DNA of 64,000 nt from Platanthera guangdongensis (Eukaryota > Streptophyta > Magnoliopsida > Asparagales > Orchidaceae): positions 110,480,568 to 110,544,567 of the forward strand of contig CM077153.1 of the NCBI GenBank assembly GCA_039583875.1, given 5' to 3'. Every line of letters starts with the position of its first letter. The first letter of the stretch is position 1. The notes beneath the pieces are model-generated. The model was given only the letters and a program-made list of their open reading frames with translations, searched no databases and had not been told where the DNA came from. Shown here piece by piece: positions 1 to 9,900 of this stretch. Made by a program: the position numbers and the translations under genes.

Positions 1-423
1 GGACAAACGACCCTGAGCGACTTGAGAGAACTAAGCCGCGCGGACATTCGCATATATTGTGTTGTAATATATATTTTTTCTCTGGATGTTGAACAATTTG
101 ATTGCTGTAAACTGTTGTATTCTATTACGCTGCGAACTGAATGCGGCTTATGCGGCTTGAACAATCCACGTGTTTGCTGCTTTGTTCTGAGAAATTTGAA
201 GTTTAGTATAGTAGCCGCGGTCTGGCGAACAGAGCGCCGGGTTGAATAATTGATATCCACATGATTCGACATAGAATTTTCTAAGTGCAGGTAAGTAGCC
301 GCTCGGACTGACGGACTAAACGGCGGCTTGATAACTAAGCTGATCTGCACTTCCAGGGCTTAGGCCGCGCGGCGTGACGACTAGCCGCGATTTGACAAGG
401 GCACTGTAGCATCACGGGTTTTC
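1..423. other. Spacer between antisense genes of element 1
   Basis: No supportable ORF. By comparison with element 3 this is the spacer that separates the end of beta (off the window) from the alpha promoter. It is rich in GCGG and CCGC words, as is the rest of element 1. Confidence 0.5.
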
Positions 424-431
424 TATAAATA
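424..431 (+). promoter_or_regulatory. TATA box of antisense gene alpha, element 1
   Basis: TATAAATA lies 38 nt before the alpha ATG at 469. A TATAAATA at the corresponding place, on the antisense strand, precedes alpha in element 2 (16429-16436) and element 3 (48798-48805). Confidence 0.6.
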
Positions 432-468
432 GCGCAGACCCCGTTGGATTCTTCACAAATCAAGAAGG

Positions 469-2260
469 ATGCGGGCTAAGTCCAAATCGTCGCGGTCTGA
501 CAAGGCCACAGCCGTCAGGACAGACGCGGCCTCCGCCTTCTACTCAGCTGACCACAAGGAATGCCGGCTTACAAAAGCCGAGCTGGATTCCTTTGTCGAG
601 AAACACATGCAAGGAAGCCCGCTGATCGCGCGGCTTCCTAGGCAGGATGAGCGGATCAACTCTTCCAATGCTAACCAGATCGCGGTCCCCATTGACCATT
701 TCGACTGCGGGTTCAGCTTCCCGGTCTTGCTAGAGGCCGTAGCGGTCTTTGACCACTATGGAGTTGTGCCCGGACAACTCCCCCCAACTCGATAGCCGCG
801 ATATACGGCTTCATTTCATATCTGCGGTCAGAAAGAGTCCGATTCTCCATGAGGCTCTTCCGAGAGTGCTTCTCGGTGCGGTCTATCCCGGATTCCGGGA
901 CAAAGATCTTCCGGGGGCACCTCTACTTTGGTTGCCGAGGCTGAAGGTAGTCAACCTGGCCAACAAGATCGCGAACTGGCCGGAGCGGTTTCTAATCTTC
1001 GAGGGCAACTTGGGGTTGCTGCCGACCGACCCCCAAATCCGCGAAGAAGCCGCCTTTGGCAGCAGCGGCTTGGACGGCAAGGAGAAGGAGATCTTCGACT
1101 TCTTCAGGGGCGAGCGGCTTGACGTGAACTACTACATCCCGCTGCTGCCGTCCCTTGTTGGAATTGAGGCGGAAGAGAGTAAGCTCCAACCGGCCGAACT
1201 GCATTGCTAGCCGCACGGCCTGATATCTAACATTGCTTCTGTCTTCGCAGCTGCTGTGGCGGTCCCGCTGAACAAGCCGCAGACGCCGGGCGGCTTGACC
1301 CTCACACAAAGAGAAAAGAGGGCCAAGCGGGTCAAGCCGGCGCGGGCTGCGGAGGAGGAGGAGTCGGACACCTCTGGGGAGTTCATGCTGCAAGGAACCG
1401 GCAGCAGCCTGAAGGACGTCCATGGCGAACCGGCCTTGCGGTGGAGTCCGGATGGCAAGTCGGTGACGATCTCCACCGCCCTCCCCTACTGGGGAGCTGA
1501 AGAAGTAAGCCGCCATGCTAATGCGGTTGGCGGCGCGTTGTACGGCAAGCGCAACTTGAGGGCTATGCGACAGTCCTCCAGACGACTTGCCGCGGCTAGC
1601 CGCGCAAGTCGGCGCGAGGAGCTTCGTGCAAGTCACTTCATGGGGCTGCCTACAAGGACTGATGAAAGAGAACAGCGGCCTGAAAACACGTTAGGCGAAC
1701 AGCAAGAAGAGAACAAGCGACTTAAAGAGAAGGAGGCGTAAGTAATTACCAATACCCCGCGTTAGAATTATGTAACCGCCGCGACTTACCTTCACCTTTT
1801 GCTTTGCAGGAAATGTACAACCCCTGCAACCCGATCTTCCAAGACCAGGTCTTCCCCCAACTCGTCCAAGGGATCGACGGAGCGCTTAACCGCCTCCGGG
1901 ACATTGGCGGCTTGGCCACCGGCTTCACCGACTTCACATGCGCCGACATCTACCCTTCCCTGAAGGAGCAGGTGGCCGACGTCTACAAGTCGATCAAGGG
2001 CAAGGCCAAAGTCGCGGAAGAAGTCGGCGAGGTGGCGGGAGAAGCCGTGGAAGAGGTCGGCCAGGGAAGCCGGAGCCCGCACACATCTCCAGAGTCCGGC
2101 GGCCAAGAGTCGGAGACCGCGCGGCCTGACTCGACATCTTCTGATGGTTCAGCGAGCTCCGCGACTAGCAGTGGGTATTCCTTATCATCTGTCGATGTTG
2201 GCGATGACAGTGATTTGGATGCTCCTGCGACTAAGAAGCTCAAACGGACGATTAGAAAAT
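469..2260 (+). pseudogene. Antisense gene alpha of element 1 (Transposase_28-like), decayed
   Basis: Three exons can be traced: 469-1178, 1251-1737 and 1810 to about 2260. Introns 1179-1250 and 1738-1809 begin GTAAGC and GTAAGT and end CAG. Exon 1 matches alpha of element 3 (for example PIDHFDCGF against PIDHFDSGF), a region resembling the Pfam 'putative gypsy type transposon' family PF04195. Exon 1 changes frame near 785 and again near 945. The exon 2 end appears to have lost one G, and the normal stop after the basic KKLKR tail is lost. The role of the protein is unknown. The ATG at 469 was chosen because it follows the TATA box and aligns with the element 3 start region. Confidence 0.7.
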
Positions 2261-3177
2261 TTTATAACTTGTTTTGTATTTTGAACTTTTTTGAAATCGG
2301 CGGATTGTTTTGTAACCGCGCGATTAAAAATTTTGTAACACTTATTGACATAGTAATGAAGGCATTTTTACCTTACTCTTTGTTGCATCTTACTTTTCTT
2401 ACTTGAATAAGTCCGCGCGGTCTCAGTTTAGCTTCCGATTTAAAATATATAAGTATGTAAACCGGCTGAGTTTGCGCTGCGACTTCATCAAAGCTATCCG
2501 CAAGAGAGAGATATTTCCCTGCGGTTTATACCGAGTGCATATCAACAATAAGCCGAGCGGCTAATAATGTAAACCGCAATTTTTCCTTGATGAATTATTC
2601 AACATTATCTGCTGGAAGAGCTTGATTGCCGCGGCTTGCTCATATATAAGCCGTGACCGCTAAGCCGCGCGGTCTCTTGTCGCAGTCGGCAAACATCCAT
2701 AACATTGAAATAGTAGATTGCGGCTAGGGCAAACTCTGAAGCGAATTACCCGTTTGATTAAAGGAACAAGAATTGAGAAACAAGCTTCGGCAGATCAATA
2801 TCCAGGAATTAAGTGCCAGAAGACAGGTCGGGCGACCTCTTTTTTCATATGAATAACAAACCGGCAATTGATATACATAAGCCGAATAAGATACTGAATA
2901 GCGGATAGGTGAATAAAGTCGGCCGATTTCCCAAATATATTAATAGTAATCCGCAGGCAGGAACAGGAAAGTTAAAAATTAAGCCGGAATATCAAACCGG
3001 GCGGCTTGTGTAAAAATTTACAACCTGCACAGGCCGCTAAATATAACCGCAAGGCAGCGGATAGGCACGTGTTGTCCTGCAAAAATAGGTGAAGACAGCA
3101 CTTATGTGTCAATGTGGGCAGGTGCGTGTAGCATTGCTTTCCTCACAAAGAACACATAAGCGATCGAAATTCTTAAA
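2261..3177. other. Noncoding spacer of element 1
   Basis: AT-richer sequence with scattered CCGCG and GCGG words and no supportable ORF. It corresponds to the downstream flank of alpha in the other Tat elements. No homology to the element 2 or 3 spacer is obvious by eye. Confidence 0.4.
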
Positions 3178-3465
3178 ATCCATGACCAATGTCAAGCAGG
3201 ACAAGTACGCAACGTCTCCGACTGAGGTCAAGCAGGACAAGTACGCAATGTCTGCGACCGAGGTCAAGCGGGACAAGTACGTAAAGCCTGTCTGTGACTG
3301 AAGTCATGCGTGACGGGTACGCAAAGCCTGTCTGTGACTGAAGGTCAAGCGGAAAACCCACTACACATCTGCTACTGAAGTCAAGCAGGACAAGTACGTA
3401 AAGCCTATCTGTGACCGAAGTCAAGCGGACAAGTACGTAATGCCTATCTGTGACTGAAGTAAGCA
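3178..3465. repeat. Minisatellite, units of about 36-40 bp
   Basis: Seven to eight imperfect units built around GTCAAGCRGGACAAGTACG followed by a GTCTGTGACTGAA-like tail. It sits between gag/pol and the antisense gene, where elements 2 and 3 carry their hairpin repeats, but the sequence is unrelated. Open frames on both strands here are a consequence of the repeat. Confidence 0.8.
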
Positions 3466-3731
3466 TGTGGAGGGCTAAGAATTCGAAGGGCTCTTGCCCC
3501 TATGGCATAAAGAGTAAAGCTAAAAATAAGCTTTAAATGAAAAAGTAACTTTGCATGATGTTAAGGAAGTGATAAAGGATATATATCTGCAATTTTATCA
3601 TGCCTTATAGAAAGAGAGAGAGATGTTATGCATTATTCTGAACATAAGCACTTTTCATTATAGAAAGAGAAAGGGATAACTGCTTGATCCATTGAGCAAG
3701 AAACGGAAGATTGTCTTAGAGAGTCACTAAA
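3466..3731. other. Noncoding junction where pol is missing
   Basis: Between the minisatellite and the gag end there is only low-complexity sequence with two AGAAAGAGAGA-type purine tracts. None of the roughly 4 kb of protease, RT, RNase H or integrase is present. Confidence 0.5.
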
Positions 3732-4910
3732 TGAAATATTCCTGCAGCTTTCCAGCTCTTACAAGTTGATTAGCCAATTCCTTGAGAGCTCTGCAATCTT
3801 CTGTTAGATGACCAATATCTTATGATATTTGCAAAAAAGCTGCTCGTGCCGATACTTGATTTTGGATTTCATGCGCCGAGGCTTCTTGAACTCAGGCATT
3901 CCCTGAATGATTATCAAAAGATCTTCCATGGGAATTTTGAACTTAACATACTTACCTGAATATTCTTCATACTTTGGATTTCATCCTGGAGAATATAAGG
4001 AGACTTGCAATATTCAACTTGCAAAACATCTTGTGAGGAAATAGATTGCTGTTGACCAGAAGTCCCTTGAGATTGCTTAGCCATTTGTTTCAGAAATGAA
4101 ACATAACCTTTGTTTGCTTCTTCGCCTATTACGAATGTATTAACTCTATCAATAAGATCTCCGTAGCTTTTGGGATATTTTGTGGTGAGCTTGAATTTCA
4201 ATGGGCCTCTTGAAGGGCATTTATGAAAGCATGCAAGTAATAGTCTTGATGGACGCTACAAATATCCAGAACCTCCTTTTGAAACCGATCAACAAAATCT
4301 GAATTAGACTCGTGAATCCTTGCTTGATTCGGAAGAGAGCTCCAACGTCTCTTTTCCGCTTCCTGTAAATAGCGAATCTGGAAATAAATTGACTTCGAAG
4401 ATCCTTAAAGCTGGTTACTGATCGAGGTGGAAGGCTGTAAAACCATTCCCTTGCAACATTGCCAAAAGACATAACGAAGAGTTTGCATTTTACTCCATTT
4501 GACACTTTTCTTAGTGAAATAGCTGATTCAAAAGCTTGCAAATGAGAAAACGGATCATCACATGCAGAATACTCTGGGAGACGTGGTTCTCTGAAATCAT
4601 CGGAAACAGTATCCCACCGAATTCGATTAGTGAAAGGAGAAGGGTTCTTCTTCGTCCTCATAAAGAGGTTCATTTGCAACAGATTCTATTCCACGCTCAA
4701 CACTATTTGCAAAAATTTCTTACGAGGGTCAACAACTTCACTATCCAAATACGAGCAATCCTGCACTTCTGAGAGATTCGTAATAACTGAGATGCGGCTC
4801 GATGTACCATGACTCTTTGCAGGATTCATCCTGAAAGAGAGAAATAGCCGAACTTTTACAAGAAACCGCAGAAGAGCGGCGCTTAACGAGGCGGCTAGAC
4901 GATTCTGCAA
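3732..4910 (-). pseudogene. Gag remnant of element 1
   Basis: On the minus strand, 4679-4221 carries a Retrotrans_gag-like domain with FREPRLPEYS, HLQAFESA and AREWFYSLP, matching FREPRIPFYS, HLQAFEGA and AREWFYELP of element 3. It continues in other frames at 4201-3914. Around 3860-3735 a degraded zinc knuckle (CKYH...EDC type) is followed by KELANQLVRAGKL. A possible N-terminal part is at 4910-4686. Several frameshifts and stops make it non-functional as read. Gag would form the particle and bind the element's RNA. Confidence 0.75.
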
Positions 4911-5102
4911 ACCGATAAGAAAACCGGCTGAAAAGAGAGCGGATAGAATGCCAGGTTCTACCGTGCGGGAGGCGGGCTGAAAGCCTTAGCCGGCGGACTC
5001 GCGGCTTGCTAGACAGGTCGCCGAACTCTAGAGACAGAGCGGTCTAATTAGCTAGACCGCTGATTTCATCGATTAGTCGAGATCTGAAGGTCGCGTGTTA
5101 AC
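4911..5102 (-). other. Untranslated leader of element 1
   Basis: Sequence between the LTR end at 5103 and gag. The first 14 nt read GTTAACACGCGACC on the minus strand and are shared with elements 2 and 3. No TGG-starting primer-binding site abuts the LTR. Confidence 0.55.
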
Positions 5103-5699
5103 TGTTGATGCACGAAAACGGACAGGGAGTCGGTCACCACCAGCTAACGGTTCGAACACCGGGGAATAGGGAAGGAAAGGAGGAGACTGTCGACTAATCG
5201 GTTACTAGCGGTCGCGGCTAAAGGACAGACCGAAAAAGGGGGGCCGCTGGCAGCGGCAACAGCAGAGTTCGCCCGCCGCGGCTTGAATGCCACTCTTGCG
5301 GCGGGCTTTCCTTTACTTAAAAATGAGAGTTACAACGAGTAAAAAGGAGAAGCCGCCGGGCTACAAGCCGCAATACACTAGACTGGGACCGAGCTCGCCT
5401 GTTACGAGCTGCGGTCTCAAGTCTAGTGTATTGCGCTTGTTAGCCCGGCCGGCTTCTCCTTTTACTCCGGGGTAACTCTCATTTTTAAGTAAAGGAAAGC
5501 CCGCCGCAAGAGTGGCATTCAAGCCGCGGCGGGCGAATCTGCTGTTGCCTGCTGCCAGCGGCCCCCTTTTTTCGGTCTGTCCTTTAGCCGCGACCGCTAT
5601 AAGCGGTTGTCGACAGTCTCCTCCTTTCCTTCCTATTCCCCGGTGTTCGAACCGTTAGCTGGTGGGACCGACTCCCTGGCCGTTTTCGTGCATCAACAG
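5103..5699. repeat. Giant inverted repeat of LTR R-U5 sequence
   Basis: Arm 1 (5103-5397) and arm 2 (5405-5699) are reverse complements over about 295 bp, roughly 95% by eye, around the 7-nt loop CCTGTTA (5398-5404). Each arm is the R-U5 part of the element 1 LTR ending in GCATCAACA. The centre coincides with a small native hairpin of this LTR that is also present at about 6023-6045. The arms resemble each other more than either resembles the third copy at 5728-6395. A template-switch inversion is possible, as is a long-read hairpin artefact. Confidence 0.85.
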
Positions 5700-5727
5700 T
5701 TTTTTCGTCTGAATGGTCCGTGTTAAC

Positions 5728-6395
5728 TGTTGATGCACGAAAACGGACAGGAGTCGGTCACCACCAGCTAACGTTCGAACACCGGGGGAATAGGGAAGGA
5801 AAGGAGAGACTGTCGACTAATCGGTTACTAGCGGTCGCGGCTAAAGGACAGACCGAAAAAGGGGGGACCGCTGGCAAGCGGCAACAGCAGAGTTCGCCCG
5901 CCGCGGCTTGAATGCCACTCTTCTCGGCGGGCTTTTCTTGACTAAAAATGAAGTTACAACGAGTATGAAAGGAGGAAGCCGGTCCGCTACAAGCCGAAAT
6001 ACACTAGACTTGAGACCGCAGCTCGTAAACAGCGAGCTCCTGGATCCCAATCATGGTGTCTTGGGAGTGCACCCTCCCCCTATTTATAGGCTTGGGGGCC
6101 TGCCCAAACGGGCAGGGTTAAAATTACCGGCTGCCCGGGGTACAGGAGAACCGGGCAGAGGTGAGGGGAAGCAAAAGAGAAGAAACAAGAAAGGAGGGAG
6201 CCGCGCGGCCTGGCGGATTCCTCCTGGCGAGCTGACGGCTGGGTCCTTGGGCCTTGTCGCCGCTGAGCAGGGTCGGCACTGGCACGGGCCTGACATGGAG
6301 ACCGCCCCGTCTTGGAGGCTTGGCGGCTTGAATAGGCAGACCGCCCGGTCTGGAAAACTGCGCGGGCAGGTCGCGGATTCCGGGCTTATCAAGGA
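5728..6395 (-). repeat. LTR of element 1 family (5'-truncated U3)
   Basis: On the minus strand this ends in GCATCAACA at 5728 and contains a TATA box (TATAAATA near 6082-6089) and the block GCCCGGTTCTCCTGTACCCCG shared in part with LTRs of elements 2 and 3. The R-region hairpin AGCTCG/CGAGCT is near 6023-6045. Its U3 start is missing where it meets the oppositely oriented element 2 LTR at about 6393-6397. Between 5700 and 5727 lies a short piece of post-LTR leader (GTTAACACGGACC on the minus strand). Confidence 0.75.
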
Positions 6396-6927
6396 TCACG
6401 CCCTGCAGCAGTAGATGGAAGCTCTAGCCTGCGAGCCCAGTCCGCCCATTTTGCGCGGACTGGCGTGTTCTTTCTTTTTTGCTTCCCGTCACCGCTGCCC
6501 GGTTCTCCTGTACCCCGGGCATTCGGTTATTTTAGACCTTCCCGTTTGGGCAGGTCCCCATCCTATAAATAGGTGGGAGGTGGTGCACCCAAAGCATGCT
6601 GACTCGTGCCCAGGAGCCTACTTGTTAAAGGCTGCGGACTCGAATCTCATGCTTTGTGGACTCCAGCTTGCTCAGCTCTTTCCTCTTCCTCTTTTCCTTC
6701 ACTTGTAATCAAACCCTTCTTCAGTCAAAGAAAAGCCCGTCGCTAGAGAGGCATTCAGGCCGCATCGGGCAAGTCTGTCATTGCCGTGGCTCACGGCCCT
6801 GCTGTTCTTCTTGCTCTCGTCTGCTTAGTAGATTACTACTCGCAGTCTCTCTTTCCCCTTCTATTCCCTTATGCTCGAACTGTTTGCTGGTGGTGCTCGC
6901 CCCACTTTACATTTTCGTGCATCAACA
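6396..6927 (+). repeat. 5' LTR of element 2, truncated
   Basis: It aligns with about 19342-19874 of the 3' LTR, so roughly 310 bp of U3 are missing. TATAAATAG is near 6564. The R-region hairpin AGCCT/AGGCT lies just downstream. It ends in GCATCAACA at 6927, followed by GTTAACACACGACC, the same leader start as element 3. Confidence 0.85.
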
Positions 6928-6979
6928 GTTAACACACGACCTTCAGATCTGAGTAGTATTTCGAATACAGAGGACAGAC

Positions 6980-9900
6980 ATGTCAGACCGCCGAGCTCGC
7001 TTCTCAGACCGCTCCAGCTCTTCAGAGGATTCTCTTTGGGATGCAATCGAGCAACCTCATTTTGAGGCCGAGCAATCCCGCAGGCAGACTGATCAGCGTC
7101 TCGATATGATCAGTCAGGCCTTGCTTGTGTTGACCCAGCGGCTTGCTCCCCAGGCCGCAGCAAAGCCTGCGGACTCGCCAGTCCGCTAGACCCCAGCACG
7201 CTGAACTCCGCTTCGGCAATCCCCAGTCACTCCTCACAATCCTGTCCAGTCTGCCGCCCCTCTGCGCCCTTAGGAGGAGCAGTTCGCCTCCTTCATGAAT
7301 TTTTTCAGAGAAGCAGCCAGGGGCACTACTGCCCGCCAGCTCCATTTCGCTGATCGCCAGTCTGCCGAGCTCGCGGACTCCCCAACTTCAGTCTGCCCTT
7401 TTTACCCTGCTAAGTTCGAGACTTTGTCTCCCTTCGTCGATCGAATCCGATGGGAGTCGGCTCCAAGCAACTTCAGGGAACCCCGTCTTCCATTCTACTC
7501 AGGGGAGACAGATCCAGTAGCCCACCTCCAAGCGTTCGAAGGGGCAGTTGCACTGAGATGCCTCTCCAATGCCATCAAGTGCAAACTTTTGGTTACCATT
7601 CTCGAAGGTCAGGAGAGAGAGTGGTTTTATGAGATGCCTTCGGGCACGATTTCTTCATTCGCTGAGCTTCGCAGCGAACTGTTGCTGAGGTTTGCTACCT
7701 CAAGAAAGAGAAAAGATGGATCGGCTGCTCTCTTCGAGATCAAGCAAAGGGACAACGAATTAGTTGCACGATTCGTTGATCGCTTCCAGAAAGAGATTCA
7801 TGGGGTAAGGAACGTGAACCCTGACTACTATAAGGTTGCCTTGATTCATGGCCTCCGGGAAGGCCCCTTAAAATTTAAAGCAACAACATAGGCACCAGCA
7901 ACATACCAGGAGTTGATCGCCATGGTTAATCTCTTCATAGAATGCGAGAACGCCAACCCCACGTATGTCTCATCCCTGACAGCTAAGGCTGAAGGAAGGG
8001 ATGCATCCGGCTCTTCTTCTCATAGTAAGCACCATCACAGCAAACCCCCTCGCCTAGATTTCCAGCCTCCTTCTCAAAGGGGCCGGAATTTCTGCCACAA
8101 GAAACCCTTTCTCGGCCTTCAACAGTTTTAAGATCAGAGATTGCTGTTGGCTGCCACTCCCGCCATACCACTGCAAGCGCTTCCCATTCTCCAACAAGCA
8201 GCCCTGCCCGCTCTGAGCCGGTGTGATACTAACTCCGTGGAGGAGATTACAGGTCTAGATCTTGACGAAGTCATCCAGATCTTGCAGAAGAAATCAGAAG
8301 AGAAGAAACAAGGGCCTCAAAGAGAGTGGAGGCCAAGAAACAACGTGCTTTTCCGCCAATTCCACAAAGAGAAGGGTCACTTCACCGAAGATTGCAAAGC
8401 CATTCATCTGCTGATAGAGAAACTGCTTGATGAGGGTAAGATTGATTTGAGCAAGAGAGACTCTTCTATGAAGCCGTCCACCTCCAAAGGCAAGGAAGTA
8501 GTTGAAACCTATCAAGAATGTGTGGAGGTAGAGGACGAAGGCCGTCTGGGGCCAATCAACGTTCCGGTTGAATGCTTTGTTGCGGATGATGGAGTCCTGG
8601 GACGACTCTTCTTTATTCACGGTGGGGCAGGAACCGAGTCTACTCGGAAGTCCTCGATCTCAAGGGTCACTCGAGCAGAGGTGGCCTATTCCTCTTCCAC
8701 TGCTCCACCGAGCGAGGTCATCACTTTTGGCCAAGCTGATCTGCCCCAAACAGCAAATCCATTCGATGATGCAGTTGTGATTAAGGTTGATATTGGGATT
8801 TCACGTTGACAGATTCTCATTGAAACTGAAGCTCAGTCAACCTGTTGTTTAAATCAACCTTTGAGGCCATGAAGACTGGAAAACCTCTTCTTTCCACCGA
8901 AGGGCCACTCTACGGCTTCTCTGGGGAGAGAAAAGAAGTTGAAGGAAGCGTCACCCTGCCAGTGAAACTTGGAGGGGAAACCAAGCAGGTTCATTTCATA
9001 GTGGTTGACACTCCCAACAGCTATCACGTCATCTTCAGCAGACCTTTGTTGAACAAGTATCAAGCGGTGGTCTCAACTTACCACCTCGCGATCAAGTTTT
9101 TCGCCGATGGACGGATGTGCAGGGTCAGGAGTGACCCAAGGAGAGCAAGGGAGTGCTATGTTCACACTATTAACATGGTTGATGCCAGTCCTTCCATTGC
9201 TCCAGCAGCAGCTGCAGAAGCCTCTCCAAGTTCAGAAACTGCTGCTGATGGAGGAGCTCACCTGGAACCTGCCCATGTGACGTAAGGAGTCCCCATTGCT
9301 GAGGGGGAGGAGAGAAAGCTCTCCATCAACTCGAAGTTGCCTGAAGATCAGAAGGCCGAGCTGATCTCCTGCTTGTTGAAGAACCTGGATGTCTTCGCCT
9401 GGTCAGCAGAGGACATGCCGGGCGTGGATCCGGATGTTGCTTTCAACCACCTTAATGTTGATCCCAACTTCAAGCCTGTGCAGTAGAAGAAAAGAGATAT
9501 AGCAATGAAGCTTGCTGAACTAATAAGAGAGGAGGTCGCGAAACTCCTCAAGGCAAATTTCATTAGTGAAATTCAATAACCTACCTGGATATCCATTGTA
9601 ATGGTTAAAAAACCAGGAGGGAAGTGGCACATGTGTGTGACTTTACAAAACGTAATAAAGCATGCCACAAAGATTGTTACCCCTTGCCTCAGATAGATTC
9701 TTTAGTTGACTCTGCGGTAGGGTACTCCTTTATGAGGTTTTTAGATGCATTTTCTGGTTATCACCAAATAAGAATGCATAAACCTGACGTTCCTCATACG
9801 TCATTCATTACCAATGATGGTTACTACTGTTACCTTGTGATGCCCTTTGGGCTTAAAAATGCTGGTGCAACCTACCAACGCATGATGGACTGTGTATTTA

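Larger units (their letters stand above)
1..6395 (-). mobile_element. Element 1: pol-less Tat-lineage Ty3/gypsy derivative
   Basis: A minus-strand element with the same architecture as elements 2 and 3, so its antisense gene reads on the plus strand here. Reading leftward from the LTR there is a leader (5102-4911), a gag remnant (4910-3732), a minisatellite, a spacer and then the antisense gene alpha (469-2260). Protease, RT and integrase are missing between the gag end and the minisatellite. The left part, with beta and the 3' LTR, lies beyond the window. The leader start at 5088-5102 is the reverse complement of the post-LTR sequence of element 3. This is either a deletion derivative or a non-autonomous subfamily depending on relatives such as element 3. 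Confidence 0.75.

Noticed and set aside
22..249. 75-codon frame at the window start
   Set aside because: It begins at TTG, lies in the spacer before the alpha TATA box and has no counterpart in the other Tat copies.
992..1636. 214-codon minus-strand frame in element 1
   Set aside because: It lies opposite the alpha exons and has no counterpart in elements 2 or 3. It is a shadow of GC-rich coding sequence.
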